Shown piece by piece: positions 13,477-23,600 of a stretch of DNA of 64,000 nucleotides. The first letter of the stretch is position 1; each line of letters starts with the position of its first letter. The notes beneath the pieces were generated by a model. The model saw only the letters and a program-made list of their open reading frames with translations. It was not told the DNA's origin and made no database searches. The DNA lies in contig CM069599.1 of assembly GCA_035771175.1 (NCBI GenBank), positions 36,767,707-36,831,706 on the forward strand, given 5' to 3'. A program made the position numbers and the translations under genes. Source of the DNA: Paratinospora sagittata. Lineage: Eukaryota; Streptophyta; Magnoliopsida; Ranunculales; Menispermaceae.

Positions 13477-16400
13477 CTAAGCCAAAGTTTCTGTAATTGA
13501 CTTGGAGGAACTAATTAATGGAGAGCTTGTGCTTTCTTCTACCAATAGTAATTTCGCTTTCTCATTATCATCAGCTTTGGCCCACAAAAGGGCATAAAGA
13601 CCTACAACCACAAACACTGCTCCAACAATGCTGCAATTATACAGATTACATGGAAATTAATTAAAAATTAATTAACTTCAATCAGAACAAGTTTAATTAA
13701 ATAGGTTATAAGAAAATTACCCTAATTAGTAATAAAAATATAATAATTACTTGAAAATTTAGAATGAGAATGATCAACTTAATCACGAACCTCCCTACAT
13801 GAATAGCCTCCTTTAGCAGAAGAGCTGAAAGAATGAAGGCAAACACAATAAGTAGAGGGTTAAATGCTGTTTGAAAAACAGAACCCTTCTTGTGAATGCA
13901 CCATACTTGGATCAAAAATACCACACCCGTCATCAAAATCCCCTGCACCAAATCAAATTCCATTAGCTCATTAGCTTATATGTAAGGGTCTAAATCTCAA
14001 CTAGTATTAATATTGTCTTGCCAAGATATGATGTTTTCGCTTTAAAAGATCTTAGTACTAACGAGGATTTGATATTGTTGTCAGTTGACCTATATCTTAA
14101 CAAGTATTGTCATTGCTACTAACCCAAAAAACCCGAATCATATGGATTACGTTGAGTTTAATTTACAAGTATGCAATCCAATTAATATATGTTGGATCAT
14201 GGTTGAGTAGAGTCACTTGATTAACTCAGCTCAAATCAATCCGAAGTCACTAGAGTTGGATTTACAAAGCCTATTGGTTTTGATAGAGTTAACAGTTTCT
14301 CAACTCCACTTGATTGGATTAGGTTAATAATAGACAAAAACCCAAACCAACCCAATTTATGAACACTGTAACATACCCCTATTCAGCCATCTCTTAGGTC
14401 AAGTATTAGTTTCTGCCAACATGGACTTGGTGTAGTTGGTAAAGAGGTGACTTTAGAACTCACAGGTTTTAGGTTCAACTCTTATCACTGTCTCACTCTA
14501 AGGGGTGAGGGAGATTAATAGGTCAAGAATGGGCCTAATACTTCTCCGAGAGCATGGTCTGGTGATGAAACCAGTTATACAACTAACTACTAACATTGTA
14601 TTTTCTCAAAAACAAAAAAAAAAAACAAGAAGTTTCTAGGATGGTGCTATGGGGATTTAGTTGCTAAACGTAGTTGGTGTACTCACACACTTGAGTCCCT
14701 TAGATCATCTTAGAACTGCTCAATACACATAACTTTAGAATGATAGAAGGCATTGGGTGCGTGAGTATACCGATTGAGTTTAACATCTCGATCTCTTTAA
14801 CATTTTCCTAGTTTTTATTACAAAAGGCTTTGATACTGACAAAGGAGAGTTCTATACACCTATTTTTGAGACTTTCGACATCTAATAATACAATTGTGAC
14901 TTAAAAGAGAATCTCTCCTATAAATATGACTAAATAGGTAATTAAATTTATTATAATAATAAATGAAAAATGAATAGGGGAAACTCAGTTACTGTACTCC
15001 CAAATGTCTTGTCCCTTGGATCATCCTAGAGTCACATGTATTCAATGGCTCTAGGATAATCTAAGGGAATGGTGTTGGGAATACACCAGCTTATAAGTTT
15101 TTAGGCTAAGTCTCCCTAGCATCTATTATAATAAATTATTGCAAACTTATTTAGAAATATTGAGATTTTGATGTTCAGTAGTTACCCCATAAAGAACACC
15201 TAAAAACTCAGAAATATTGTTGAAGCCAATCTTCCAAGCTTCTGCACTTTTTTCCGTCAGGCACGCCACCACTCCTACTTGAACGGTCCCAAAGAAGCAT
15301 ATTAAAGCAGACAAAGATATTACAGCTCGGTACCTCATCATCAAGCCTTCCTGCAAAGATATATTAATTCCACATCTTGTTTTAAACTATGTATAATGCT
15401 TGATCTAAAATTTTATTGTTTTTAAGTTTAAAAGTTTACATGTTTCACTAGTGAAATGCGGGGACCAATGGGAAGAAGTAAAATACAATTTATCGGTGAA
15501 CTTAGATTTTAATTAGCCCTGATATTGTTTCCAACTTAACCATTACTTTCAAAAGTTCTATTGTATATCTCAAGTGATAAACTTTTTATTTTACGGTCCA
15601 AGTACATTTAACAATACCCACTCTAATTAGATGGAAATCATCCAAGAGGCTATTCATCATCATGAATATCATATTAGGCTCCAATGAACTCACTTCACCT
15701 CAATACACACCATGAGTAGTTGGGCTCCAACGAGCTCACACTAACTCCACTTGAATGTATGTTTTGTTTTAACCGAATCATCAGCTCTCATACCAGAGTT
15801 GGCGGGCCTGGGACTTAACTAGCTTTTGATATTATTTCCAACTTAACCACTTCTAGGCCTAGACACACATGAATTTTATGCCTCAATATACTAATAAGCA
15901 ACGAAATTTTTTATTTTTTTTTGGATTTTTATTCCCCCTTCGAGGCCGGAGTAGAACGGTAGACGACTCCCAGGGAGGGAGGGAGGGAGGGAGGGAGGGA
16001 GGGAGGGAGAGAGGGATGAACTCTTTGCTATACGATGTGAGGCTATCTCATCTAGGTCTACACACATCCAAAACAACTTACCAATAGTAGACAATAAGAG
16101 GCCCTGGCAAGAATGGAAAATGCAATCAAGAGATACCCGATGACCATGTTGCCATCATTGGATGACTGGGCATGTAATCGGAACTCCGGTCCATGCCAAA
16201 GCACAATAAGGATGGCTCCAAAGGTGGACGAGACAATTCCCCATAGCTTGGCTTGCCCATTTAAGGTGAAAATCCTGAAGGCCTCTCTCCGAAGAGCCAC
16301 CGCAAGGAGGAAAGTAACGGCAGTAAGGGTGTTTGAAGCAGTGCTTTGGAATGTTGCCGACACGAATCGAAGGCCAGAAGTCCCAAGTAATTGACCTCCC

Positions 16401-16970
16401 ATTATCCTTTACATACACAAAAGAGAGTTGAAATATTTAGAGAAATTAACTTCTTCTATTAAATAGGACTGCCTAATATATATATATATATGAATGTTAT
16501 TTTGAACACAAGAAATAATGCAATTACATGCGTAATTACACATTCAAAGTCCAAATCAAGTAAGAGTTGTAAAAAGAGTGAAAAGTCTTCATACCAACGA
16601 CTTACACAATTAAGGCCAAGAAGAAAGCCCATAAGACAAGATTAAATGAGATAGATGGCATAGTGTTTCTGCAACACAAGAGAGAAAAGATGATGATGGT
16701 AAGGTAAGGTAATATACATTAAGGTTGTTGTTGTTAACTAATTAATAAAACAGATGAATTAATTTACCTTTCGAAGAGTAAGGCAAGAAAGCATAGGAAG
16801 ACGGTGGAACAGAGGTCTTGGTAGAAGACGAAAACAGAGCTGCTTGTGCCTCCTGAAACTATTGATTTTAGAAGTATAAGGTACCCTGCTTCTATCAGTA
16901 CGCTTCCTATCATCAACAAGTGAGGTATGTACTCCTTTGCTCTACTGTTTCTACACCTCTCCATCTTCAT
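13477..16970 (-). CDS. WAT1-related (UMAMIT-type) EamA/DMT transporter, copy A, intact
   Basis: Six exons on the minus strand: 16768-16970, 16606-16668, 16082-16406, 15186-15350, 13791-13942, 13477-13630 (stop 13477-13479). They sum to 1062 nt, or 353 aa, with consistent phases (2,2,0,0,2). The start ATG at 16970 is the first in frame after a (GAA)n leader; ATG 16964 is an alternative. The protein is strongly hydrophobic with two EamA halves. Markers are EYIPHLLMIG at the N-terminus, VSATFQSTASNTLTAVTFLLAVALRREAFR and AKLWGIVSSTFGAILIVLWHGPE in exon 3, and IQVWCIHKKGSVFQTAFNPLLIVFAF in exon 5. Family members move amino acids or auxin across the plasma or vacuolar membrane; the substrate here is unknown. 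It is the most downstream member of a three-gene array. Confidence 0.88.
14415..14630 (+). mobile_element. SINE (tRNA-derived) in WAT1 copy A intron 4
   Basis: A pol III A-box-like 'ggtgtagttggtaaagagg' lies near the 5' end and a B-box-like 'taggttcaactctt' about 30 bp on. The element ends in an A-rich tail. It is flanked by a 7 bp direct repeat, AGTTTCT, at 14408-14414 and 14631-14637. Confidence 0.75.
14968..15105. repeat. imperfect palindrome (MITE-like) in WAT1 copy A intron 4
   Basis: The left arm (about 14992-15034) is 'gtactcccaaatgtcttgtc' and continues to 'atcctagagtc'. The right arm complements it with roughly three quarters identity, around a short loop near 15040-15050. Further similar 'cttagatcatcttag' words lie at about 14700. 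Confidence 0.5.
15480..15865 (-). mobile_element. TRIM-like element with short direct terminal repeats, copy 1
   Basis: The sequence 'gatattgtttccaacttaac' near 15522 recurs as 'gatattatttccaacttaac' near 15828. On the minus strand the repeat is followed by a decayed 'ctggtatgagagctgatg', like the initiator-Met tRNA primer-binding site TGGTATCAGAGC. It lies in intron 3 of WAT1 copy A. A relative in the opposite orientation is at about 21085-21415. Confidence 0.5.
15973..16015 (+). repeat. (GGGA)n microsatellite, G-quadruplex-capable
   Basis: About ten GGGA units in a row on the plus strand, in intron 3 of WAT1 copy A. Consecutive GGG runs with one-base spacers fit a G-quadruplex motif on the template strand of the gene. 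Confidence 0.9.
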
Positions 16971-18132
16971 CTTCTTCTTCTTCTTCTTCTTCGATGGTTT
17001 TGGGACTTTGCTCACCTAATCTTTTTTTGGAATCTGTAATATTTTTGCCTTCTTTTATTTTTTATAATGAATTTCGTTGCAGATCTTAGCAGCCTTGACC
17101 GACAGATGGGACATGTACATGTGCATTGCTTTGCCTCTTTCTCCTCAGGAAAAACATGGGTAAGATAATTGAGCATCTCGTGTCCGTTGGATAGACATAG
17201 AACCTCGCAATACATGGGGATCCATGCCGTGTTGGTTCAACGGATGTAACGCGTCCACGTTTTCATATGCTTTTTAACTTAACACACCATTAGTCATCTA
17301 TTAAGCCTAGTGACTCGTAATAAGGGCTGATTATTGAATCATGCACGTATGCAACCAAAAAAAAAAAAAATTTTTTTGCCTTACATAACAAGAGAAAGAG
17401 GCCAATAACCACAAGAAATATGTAAAGAGATTGAATTTTTTGTGAAACTACTACAAATTTGATGTATCAATCATCTACGTAAGATTTGTAATTTTATTAA
17501 AATATTTTTACAATTTAAAAATTATATCCAAAACCATACTCATGCTGATGTGATGAATGGTAAGTAGAAGTTATTTTCTTTTTCTTTTTTTTTACTCGTA
17601 ATGTAGTGATGTAGTGCATTGTCATATCAGTTTAGTTATAAATTTAGGTACATATTTTAGGTCATTTTAATAATTTTTTTATTTTAATGTATTAAAGTTA
17701 AAAGCTAATATAACAGTGATTTGTAATAATTAGTATAATATTTTTAATTCTTCTAGCATTGCGACACGAGAAAGTTGCAAATGATTTTAAAAAAATAAAT
17801 GTTAAAACAAATAATTAGAGTGCTTGAACAATTAATGATGTAAAATTATAGTAAATGAGAAAGAAAAAAAAAAGATATAAAAAGTAAAGTTATAATTTAA
17901 TGCAATTGGTTTTGCCCCTACATCTCTTTTCATTAGCATTTTCGTTCTTATATTACATATGAGACATCGTGACTGATTATGACATTGATATGATTATAAT
18001 TATAATTAAACGACCAGCCATAAAATCTCTCACATCATATAATTAATAGCAATACAACTTTGATACTGTCTTATAAGATGAGGCAAGAGATCATATATAG
18101 AACTTAAGAAACATTTTTAAAAAAAGAAAAAT
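16971..18132. other. intergenic between WAT1 copies A and B
   Basis: AT-rich, with a poly-A/T stretch at about 17359-17377. No coding signal is visible. Confidence 0.5.
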
Positions 18133-19387
18133 CTAAGCCAAAGATTCTGAAATTGACTTGGGGGAAGTAATTAATGGAGAGCTTGTGCTTTCTTCTACCA
18201 ATAATTTCACTTTCTCTTGATCATTAGCTTTGGCCCACAAAAGGACATAAAGACCCACAACCACAAACACTGCTCCAACAATGCTGCAATAAATAATGTA
18301 GATTACACCAATTATATATATATATATATATACCATTAATTTCCATCTTTAACTTTTTTAGAATAAAGTTAAAAACTGTTTTTCTTTAATTAAATGTGTG
18401 AAAAAGAAAATTACTATTTTACTATATTAGAATGAAGTAATTTTTAATATAAATCTATGATAAATTTTTAAAGGATATGTTAGGTAGAAAAAAGTTTTTT
18501 AACTGTCAACTACCCGAATATTATCATTCATTAATCATACACTTGGCCGATATGGGAAGCTCAAAGTGAAATACAATCTACCAATAGTAGATTACACAAG
18601 GCCGTGGCAAGAATGGAAGATGCAACCATGAGATACCCAATTACCGAGTTGCCATTTTCCGATGACTGAGCCTCTAGTCGGAGCTCCGGTCCATGCCAGA
18701 GCACCATGAGGGTGGCACCGGCGGTGGACAAGGAAATTCCCCACAACTTGGCCTGGCCATTTATAGTAAAAAACCTGAAAGTTTCTTGCCGGAAAGCCAC
18801 CGCAAGGAGGAAAGTAACGGTGGTCAGAGTGTTCAACGCGGTGCTTTGGAATGTCGCCGACAAGAATCGAAGGCTCGAAGCCTGCATTAACTGAGTTATC
18901 GGTACCCTTCACACACACACACACACACATATAAACAACATTGAAATTAAACTAATATACTTTTAAGTATTAATATGATTTTACATGATATATAAATAAA
19001 TATAATAGTCATGGAGATAATGGATATAATTTGATCAGAGAAATGACTTACTGAATGAAGCCCAAGAAGAATGCCCGTGAGAGAAGATGAAAGGACAAAG
19101 CTGGTCTTGTGTTTCTGTAACATGTACAAGGGAGATGATGATTGATGAAGAAGTGGGAGCTCGTGATATATTAATTACCTTTCGAAGAGGAAAGCAAGAA
19201 TGGAGATGAAGAAGGTGGAAAGGAGGTTCTGGTAGAAGACGAAAACAGGGCCGCTCATACCTCCTGAAACTGCTGATTTAACAACAACAATGAAGACAGA
19301 TAATGCTAGAGTGCCTGCTATCATCAACAAGTGAGGCAAGTACTCCTTTGCTCTCTCCATCTTCTTCTTTTTGTTCTTCTTGATCAT
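18133..19387 (-). pseudogene. WAT1-related transporter, copy B, lacking exons 4 and 5
   Basis: Exons equivalent to copy A exons 1, 2, 3 and 6 are present on the minus strand at 19179-19387, 19052-19114, 18582-18906 and 18133-18283. Exon 3 has the same length as in copy A (325 nt), and exon 6 is close in sequence to copy A exon 6. The 298 bp between exons 3 and 6 contains nothing like exon 4 (55 codons, EGLMMRYRAV...) or exon 5 (about 51 codons, ...QVWCIHKKG...). Exon 3 ends in phase 0 while exon 6 begins one base into a codon, so joining them shifts the frame and soon meets a stop. A full transporter cannot be made. A truncated five-helix product is conceivable, but loss of function is the simpler reading. 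Confidence 0.8.
18910..18930. repeat. (AC)n microsatellite
   Basis: A CA run just upstream of exon 3 of WAT1 copy B, next to the splice acceptor. Confidence 0.8.
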
Positions 19388-19665
19388 CTACTTCTTCTTC
19401 TTGTTTTAACGAGCTCCTTATATCTGTACAAATTTGGTAATAAATGTAATGTGCGAACTGGTATGGATCTCACCATATGCTTCCAAAAGCAAATGGGGAA
19501 TACATGTCGATAGCTTTGACTATACCATCTTGAGCTCATTAAGGCTAAAAAAGATTAGGTCTAGTAGACTCGTATTTTCATTGAAAAGAACATGAAAGAT
19601 ATATAAAAAATGATTAATTAATATAATCATACCTATGTATAGTTAATGATTCGAGACAATCTAAT

Positions 19666-20174
19666 TAGGGGTGTTCATCGGGATCAACCAAACTGAAAAA
19701 CCAAACCAAATCGATGTAATCGGTTCGATTTTTTTATAGTTTGGTTCGATTTTCGATTTTGAATTTTAAAAAAACAGAATGGTTTGGTTCGAGTTCAGTT
19801 TACCCATTAGAAAATCGAAGTTAACTTGAATCGAATCGAAAAGAAGGGTAATATGGTTAATTTTCATATAACCCTAATGATTTGAACCCTAGGAGAAAAA
19901 AAAAATGCCATTGTTATTGGATATAATAATATATTTTATTTTTTAATTTTAATTATAAAATTATATATTATATTCGTATAAGGATTGAATGTGTTTTAAA
20001 AAGGTAAAATAATGTTAACTACAAGATTTATAGTTGTAAAATTGATGTATGTAATCCGATCAACCCAAACCGAACAAGTTCAATTTTGGTTTCAAAAAAA
20101 CCAAATTGATTTAAGTTTGGTTCGGTTTCTGTTTTTGGTAAAAATCGAACCAAACCTGGTTCTACACACCCCTA
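19666..20174. mobile_element. hAT-type MITE, 509 bp, with perfect 8 bp target-site duplication
   Basis: The ends are TAGGGGTG and its exact complement CACCCCTA. The flanks AATCTAAT at 19658-19665 and AATCTAAT at 20175-20182 are identical, which is the 8 bp target-site duplication expected of hAT transposition. The subterminal parts carry many inverted 'ggttcgattt'/'aaatcgaacc'-type words. No transposase is encoded, so it is non-autonomous. Confidence 0.92.
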
Positions 20175-20309
20175 AATCTAATGGTGAATCAATGGAAATG
20201 TTTCTTTAGATATACATTTAAGTGTGTCACTTAAGCATTTTTCATAGTTAATGTACCAATTATATATCATATATATGAAAATCATCAAGTAATTTATAAA
20301 GAAAAATAT

Positions 20310-20440
20310 TAATCTAACTGTAAAATAATGCAACTATATATTCATATTCATTAGATGTGTATAGTTTACACATCTCAAGGTATGTAATAAATGATCTAAT
20401 AAACATGAACATGTAGTTGCATTATTTTAAAGTTAGATTA
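20310..20440. mobile_element. MITE (~131 bp), family M1 copy 2
   Basis: The terminal inverted repeat 'taatctaactgtaaaataat' at 20310 has an imperfect complement ending at 20440 ('attattttaaagttagatta'). The core 'aataaatgatctaat' and 'gatgtgtatag' is the reverse complement of the core of the 9175-9306 element. Confidence 0.7.
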
Positions 20441-20660
20441 ACATTCTCCATTTATAAATATAATCCATGCTTACAATAATTACTCTACCAAACTCTAGTT
20501 AACTATTGAGATGAAGTCATATATAATTATACAAAAAGCACTATTATAAATAAAAATGTCTGGTGCAGTTACACTATGATGTCCATTGAATATACATATA
20601 TTACACACAACTCAGAGTACATGTAGTGCATAGTCATCTATTATAGTCAATCTTATCCAA

Positions 20661-23600
20661 TTACATAATTAATTGGATAATTACATTAGGAAAGCCACTA
20701 ATGTAATGAATAAGAGGGCTATTTAATCCTAATGATTCATAATTAGGGATATTTACTGAATCACTTTCTTCCCATATACTCCCTTCTTCTTTACTTTTAA
20801 CTTTGCCCCACAAAAGGAGATAGAGACCTATTACCACGATGAGCGACCCAAGAATACTGCAAAGGATTTTTTTTTTTAAATGTCAAAACAAGTAATTAGA
20901 ACACAAACAATCAATGATGAAAAGTTATAGTAAAAGATATAAAAAATTGTGTTATTTAAAGAAACTTTTATGGTAAGCTTTAATTAAAAACCATAATAGC
21001 GAACTGTGGAGTCACCATCTTAGAAGGAAAAGTAGTATGTTATTGGTACTAAGGTCTTTTGACGTAAAATCCCACATATAGGTTATTATAGTCCTAGAAG
21101 TGGTTAAGAAAGGACAATATTGATGCTAGTTAAAATTTAAGCTCATCCAATAGTGACATCAGAGCTGATGGTTTGGTTGCTAGTTGAGATCTAAGCTCAC
21201 CCAATAGTATCAAAGCTGCCCAACAGTAGTATCAAAGCAGATGGTTTGGTTGCTAGTTGAGATCCAAGCTCACCCAACAGTGGTATCAGAGCTGATAGTT
21301 TGGTTGAGACATGTACGTTCAAGTGGAGTTAGTGTAAGGTCATTGGAGCTCAACTGCTTCTGTGTGTTTGTTGAGTAAGAATAGTATCAATACTAATTGA
21401 AATCTAGGTGTATAGTTCGTAAATGTGTTCAACACTAAGAAGCAGGACTAGACGAGAAGATTTGAACTTCCAAGCTCATAAAAGAAAATAAATTGACACT
21501 TGAACTGCAATTGACCAATATAATACAAAATAACTTTATATATATATATATATATAAATTAAATAAAGTTGAATTGAGGGAATACACTGACCTTCCAACA
21601 CGAGCATATTTGTTGAAGATTAGTGTCTCAAGCATGAAGGAGAAGACCATAAGAAGAGGAGAAAATGCAGAAGCAAATACGGGCCCTCTTTTGTGTATAC
21701 ACCATGTTTGAACATAGTACATAAGCCCTGTAACCACAAGCCCCTGTTTCACACCCACAAAAAAATAAAAAAATAAAAAAATAAATCAATCATTTATTCT
21801 TCTCATTAAATTAACATGTTAAAAAAAATGTAATTTATTTCTTTTTGTCAATTAATTAATTTACTTTACCATTAAATTGCAGAAAATGGAGTAAAGAAAA
21901 ATGTGAATAATTCATATGGAAAGATTAGTTTTGAGAAGTGAATATAATATATTACCCCAAATATAATGGTTGTAGTCTCTAAACCACCATGAAAGACTAC
22001 CAACCAAGCAGACCTACTTCTTTCCTTCAAAGCAGCGATAGCTCCAGTTTGAATAGCACCAGACAAAGATATCATAGCAGCCAAACACATGTCCGAATCA
22101 TATTTCATTGCCACATATTCCTGCAAACGCCCAATATATATAATGCCTACTCAGTAAAAAAATAAAAACACCCTTAACTCAATAATATATACTATGTATA
22201 ATATAAGCAATTGAAAAGAGATCAATGTACATGTCTCCTGCTCTTAAGAGCTCACTTTATATGATATTTCTCTAATTTACTCTTTTGAGTCTTGACATTT
22301 TAATTCATTCTACACACAATCTTTTATTTATGACTAATACTAACATTTTTCATCAAAACAAATAGTTATATCCATAATTTAATCATTATTAAAAAAGATA
22401 AAAGTTAAAATTTTAATGATAATAAACTTTAAAAATCACATCAGCGTTGAGGGGCATTGAATGAGTCGAGCGTTCGAGTTATGGAAGACGGTAGTCTAAT
22501 AAACATGTACTGAAAGGGCACTTGCAAAGGCTAAAGGCTATTTCAGCGTTGATATGCATTGGGCAAAAGTGATAGATTATCACACTTGGCTTGGGAAAGG
22601 TTCATACCGCTAGTGGTCATTACTGTCACACCCAATTGATGTAGAGATTGGTGAGTATATTTTGTATCTACTAAACAATAAAATAAAATAAAATCATATC
22701 ATATCATATGCAACGCATGCGATCATGTACTAACATATTTGATAACTGATCATGTACTAACATATTTGATAACTTCAATCCCAAAATAATTATAATTATA
22801 ATAATTATAATAATAATAAAGGTAGAAGTTAACGTACAAGTTATTAATCGAACATACCAGTAATAAAGCCGCTGAAGCAACTGCCATAACTGCAAAAACG
22901 ACCACGAGGATTCCAATGCTCCAATTTGATGAGGTGAATGGATTTAAACTTGCACCCAAACGATTGGTGGGTTCACGGAGCTCCGGTCCCGGCCAGAGCA
23001 CAAGTACTGTGGCACCAAGGAATGACAAGGCAACTCCCCAGAGCTTGGCTTGGCCTTTAATGGAGCAAAATTCAAAGCTTTCTCGCCGGAAAATCACCGC
23101 GAGAACGAAGATAACAATCGGGCTGGTGTTCATAACGGTGCTCTGGAACTTAGCCGGCACTAAACGCAGACTTGAGGTTATCAGTGTCTCGGACAACGTT
23201 ATCCTGCACCCAAACACCCCCCAACCCCAAAAAAAAAAAAAAGTATTTAGTAAATTAACCAATATTTCGAAGTATTAAATGGTAAGGGCCCGGCCTATCC
23301 TACCGTAAAATTTTTCAAAAGGTTGATAGACATCTAATTAATTAGTCCATTGGTCTTTTTTGTTTTGTTTGAGAAGAGACAAAGTTTGGCCCCTCCGGCC
23401 AATATTCGGACCCAGCATATGCTAGACAAATCTAACTAATCTGCTTACCAAATCCTTGACAATGACTTTGCGGCGCGCAGAATCAAACTCGAGATGCCCC
23501 GGTCTTATGTTGAGAGGGCTTGCCAACGCACCAATTAATTAGCCCATTGTTCATGAGCTAGAGTTAATTAAGCCAAAGAATAACGTCAAAAGAATTAATA

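Larger units (their letters stand above)
19388..20660. other. intergenic between WAT1 copies B and C
   Basis: It holds two MITEs (19666-20174 and 20310-20440, listed separately) and AT-rich filler. No gene is seen. Confidence 0.6.

Noticed and set aside
16113..16394. Plus-strand frame opposite WAT1 copy A exon 3
   Set aside because: It is the antisense shadow of a conserved coding exon; similar shadows occur opposite exon 3 of copies B and C.
16971..17015. Upstream start for WAT1 copy A
   Set aside because: The codon at 17013-17015 is GTG on the minus strand, followed by a (GAA)n leader; ATG 16970 is the first ATG.
18592..18930. 112-codon frame overlapping WAT1 copy B exon 3 (GTDNSVNAGFEPSILVGD...)
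   Set aside because: It is a shifted-frame shadow of the transporter exon. The transporter frame in the same stretch (ITQLMQASSLRF...) matches copies A and C.
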